Origin: Pseudomonadota bacterium
GTDB taxonomy: Bacteria; Myxococcota; UBA9042; PHBI01
Direction of reading: 5' to 3'
Length of the DNA: 32,493 nucleotides
Assembly: GCA_005772945.1 (NCBI GenBank)
Contig: SXIE01000431.1
Coordinates: 1-32,493 of the forward strand
Shown: positions 31,301-32,493 of the stretch, piece after piece
Layout: every line of letters begins with the position of its first letter
Numbering within the stretch: position 1 is the first letter of the stretch
Made by a program: the position numbers and the translations under genes
The notes under the pieces: generated by a model
Database searches by the model: none
Told to the model about the DNA's origin: nothing
What the model saw: the letters and a program-made list of their open reading frames with translations, nothing else

Positions 31301-32279
31301 GGAGGCCGGCTTCATCCTGGCGCTCACCGGCACGCCGGTCGAGAACCGACCGCTCGAACTCTGGAGTCTCTTCTCGGTTGTCGCACCGGGGCTTCTCGGC
31401 TCGGCCGAGTCCTTTCGCGAGGCGTTCGCGCGCCCGATCGAAGAGCGCGTCCCGGACGCACCCCAAGCGCTCGCGCGCCTCGTCCGCCCGTTTCTTCTGC
31501 GTCGCACCAAGGCCCTGGTCGCGCCCGATCTACCGGCGCGCACCGAGGTCCGCGTCGACGTGATCCTCGATCCGGTCGAGCGCGCGCGTTACGAACAGAT
31601 CCGCAAATCGGCGCTGCGCCAGCTCGCCGACGCCGGGCCCGAGGCGCTCAGCGGCCAGACCGGCATGATCCGGGTCCTGGCGGTCCTCACGCGCCTTCGC
31701 CAGGTCGCCTGCCATCCCCAGCTCGTCGACCCCAAAGCGCCGCCGACCTCGGCCAAGCTCGAACGCCTCATGGAGCTGGCGCTGGAGCTCCGCGGCGAGG
31801 GCCGCCGCATGCTCGTCTTCAGCCAGTTCACCGAGCTGCTCGCGCTCGTCCGCGCCGCCTTCGACGCCGCCCAGATCACCTACGTCTATCTCGACGGCAG
31901 CACGCCCGGCCCCGCGCGCGAGAGCGCCGTCGACACCTTCCAGCGGGGTCAGGTCGACGCATGTATTCTCTCGCTCAAGGCGGGCGGCGTCGGCCTCAAT
32001 CTCCCCGCCGCCACCGAGGTCATCCACCTCGATCCTTGGTGGAACCCGGCCGTCGAAGATCAGGCCTCCGACCGCGCCCATCGCATCGGCCAGGACCGCC
32101 CCGTCACGATCTATCGGCTCGTCGCCAACGGCACGATCGAAGAGCAGATCCTCGGCCTGCACGCCGACAAACGCACGATGGTCGCGAGCCTCCTCGAAGG
32201 CACCGCGTCGACGCGCCCGCTCGGGGCCGACGAGCTCCTGCGACTTCTCGGCGGCGACCTGCCCGATCCGACCGCCTGA
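28368..32279 (+). CDS. SNF2/SWI2-family DNA-dependent ATPase (1303 aa)
   Basis: Motor domains occupy about residues 825-1290. Lobe 1 has LRPYQHAGFAWAM, Walker A DDMGLGKTLQALAVL (about 845), LVVAPTSVVPNWVREA, DEAHAIKNP (about 957) and ALTGTPVENRPLELWSL. Lobe 2 has MLVFSQFTELL, YVYLDGSTPGPARE, LSLKAGGVGLNLPAA and DRAHRIGQDRPV (about 1234). The enzyme likely translocates on double-stranded DNA and remodels bound proteins. The N-terminal about 800 residues are uncharacterised; residues about 288-303 (CSRGDEPCSGKRLALELA) look like a decayed SWIM zinc finger, a domain common in bacterial relatives. The start is taken as the GTG at 28368; the ribosome site is weak, and a GTG at 28374 is also possible. 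About 20 extra residues (RPNGDAAASLAKSASRSSRAK) before the DEAH strand are encoded by an 11-bp-stem hairpin. Confidence 0.93.
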   Translation: MRVTDDPHDQLPITDPTELGRIAGFALVRETPVASVLDAMRADASSEAELLTRLFGALVRVPPTALPEAVDRAMRALTVGTLTVLWRQRAPTVPGTVGVSFRRALGRFAHEVAAMADARRAAAGDAVEIHLLRGVRVKTVLELARLMRLAISARAQQEFWQYGTFTVGQWLTKSGAGAPSLDARRILGGVESAWIQASKQAEPLRAARQAAREGYGGPARDTVRALLRLLAAQQGVPTPLEVSRQGACERGLTYVESAHRFDAHVGDSCPAWGWCDVVSVRLDDTSAPSVSCSRGDEPCSGKRLALELALDALVDPELPVANGAMLRADSGVAGDARLLARLDQAIARARASQHDEEGRVGWVVTPGERLELVRISARKVGGGFKTKKFARNEGRRALTRPAHVAALAQLGGMTDRKTGDENEFDACVVPALVILAGDPDVYVKTGNDLRPLAVLLAEPRLATRTETGPTGEAVRLVLQLGDATFDRPPEFVGSWLVAFDVPNGRVTIGHVPAALAEAAEVLMRGQPVAIGPEARGRFAEAMLRLARVVPVVPDRLWLGTRIDEAPTWVLKLEWSGTASERGLQATLGLRLGEGVGILVPGEGDRIVPRQRIKPDGAIEVGHTERDPVAEVQAASALAARFGVSVPGNVAAYAWHIRALDAALAFVASAHQLAITDRLEVVWASKPLALVRGAKPDRLKLRLGFRRDWLDVAGGFTLDGHELPLAQLLGALRDGKRFVPLDDTRFLELGDELRRALAPLASLVRTRGDTLTASPLAAPLVAELAREGVTIDGPPEWLAFSDRMRAATELEPVLPLTLEATLRPYQHAGFAWAMRLAHWAPGACLADDMGLGKTLQALAVLLSRAPLGPQLVVAPTSVVPNWVREAARFAPTLDVRRAFLGAALEDALAGLGAGQVLVTSWDLLTRHEARLTRPNGDAAASLAKSASRSSRAKWATVVLDEAHAIKNPATKRAQVARGLEAGFILALTGTPVENRPLELWSLFSVVAPGLLGSAESFREAFARPIEERVPDAPQALARLVRPFLLRRTKALVAPDLPARTEVRVDVILDPVERARYEQIRKSALRQLADAGPEALSGQTGMIRVLAVLTRLRQVACHPQLVDPKAPPTSAKLERLMELALELRGEGRRMLVFSQFTELLALVRAAFDAAQITYVYLDGSTPGPARESAVDTFQRGQVDACILSLKAGGVGLNLPAATEVIHLDPWWNPAVEDQASDRAHRIGQDRPVTIYRLVANGTIEEQILGLHADKRTMVASLLEGTASTRPLGADELLRLLGGDLPDPTA
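31181..31220. repeat. hairpin segment in frame within the SNF2 gene
   Basis: A perfect 11-bp stem, GCGAAGAGCGC (31191-31201) and GCGCTCTTCGC (31205-31215) with a TTC loop, is flanked by GGCCTC and GAGCC, which pair with one bulge. It encodes LAKSASRSSRA, a low-complexity run just before ATVVLDEAH, where SNF2 proteins usually have only a few residues. Confidence 0.65.
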
Positions 32280-32295
32280 ATTATCTCTCGCGAAG

Positions 32296-32333
32296 ACCTC
32301 GCCTGGGGTCCGCCTCGGACCCCGAAGCGAGGT
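32296..32333. terminator. two-tier inverted repeat after the SNF2 gene
   Basis: The inner stem GGGGTCC / GGACCCC (loop GCCTC, 32305-32323) is enclosed by the outer stem ACCTCGC / GCGAGGT (32296-32302 with 32327-32333). It starts 17 bases after the SNF2 stop. There is no T-tract, so intrinsic termination is uncertain; it may also be a repeat element of the same sort as the intragenic hairpins. Confidence 0.45.
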
Positions 32334-32433
32334 TGCCCGCGATTCCAGCGTCCCTAAGGGGCTGTGCGGAAATTGTCGATCCGACTGCCGGTCTCGCTTG
32401 ACGGCCGAGGGTGCGGCGTGATCCACGCTGGTA

Positions 32434-32493
32434 ATGATCGACGAAGACGCGTTGCGAGTCCGGTTTGAGCTTGTATCCCCGTCGCTGGATGAG
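32434..32493 (+). CDS. N-terminus of a probable ISAzo13-type transposase, cut by window end
   Basis: Twenty codons run from the ATG to the last base with no stop, encoding MIDEDALRVRFELVSPSLDE. This resembles the opening of ISAzo13-family transposases, which typically start with an acidic M-I-D-E segment, then LRxRFE and a P-x-L-D-E run. The identification rests on a short stretch and on memory of the family pattern, so it is tentative. The sequence GGGGCTGTGCGGAAATT at 32358-32374, about 60 bases upstream, could be the left terminal repeat of the element; the right end lies outside the window. Confidence 0.45.
   Translation, partial: MIDEDALRVRFELVSPSLDE

Overview
The window is about 32.5 kb of very GC-rich DNA (roughly 70% by eye), densely coding, with many antisense shadow reading frames. 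Gene content, several secreted or lipobox-bearing proteins of unknown function, two DUF2914-type proteins and a large SNF2 helicase suggest a Myxococcota (old 'Deltaproteobacteria') chromosome. That placement is inferred from style; there is no rRNA or tRNA to anchor it. No stretch over 300 bases lacks a gene.

Left edge (1-2836): the 3' part of a protein with a C-terminal DUF2325-like domain, a small acidic protein, a 22-bp tandem repeat array ending in a perfect 18-bp palindrome, and a convergent DUF2914-type lipoprotein.

Centre (2893-16978, minus strand): one purine operon, in transcription order purQ-purA-purB-purCE-purF-purDM-purN-purH-purSL. It encodes every step from PRPP to IMP plus both steps to AMP. 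Three proteins are fusions: PurD-PurM, directly overlapped by purN (the domain order of animal GART); PurC with a class II-type PurE (the pairing of animal PAICS, consistent with the absence of purK); and PurS-like domains on PurL, with PurQ separate at the far end of the operon. Genes overlap by 4-11 bases or lie within 75 bases of each other.

Right-centre (17154-23265): an exported protein and a lipoprotein of unknown function, a 601-residue lipoprotein, a second DUF2914-type protein, an M23/LytM-type peptidase and a DedA-family membrane protein.

Right (23286-32493): a Tat-exported PhoD-like phosphatase, the preT-preA pair (NAD-dependent dihydropyrimidine dehydrogenase, ATGA overlap), a divergent 1303-residue SNF2/SWI2 helicase, then a cruciform-type inverted repeat and the first 20 codons of what looks like an ISAzo13-type transposase cut by the window end.

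The most unusual content is DNA-level structure inside genes. (1) A 69-bp hairpin element occurs in purSL and in the 601-residue lipoprotein gene. The copies match at 64 of 69 bases, are read in two different frames, and carry a compensatory change in the stem. (2) The interrupted palindrome TTGCA-N6-TGCAA occurs five times exactly and three times with one mismatch, always inside nucleotide-metabolism genes and always in the same codon frame, even across family-conserved residues. (3) A second motif, TGTGAA-N5-TTCACG, occurs three times within 2 kb in purB, purA and purQ. (4) purF and the SNF2 gene each carry a short in-frame segment with perfect hairpins where their families have none.
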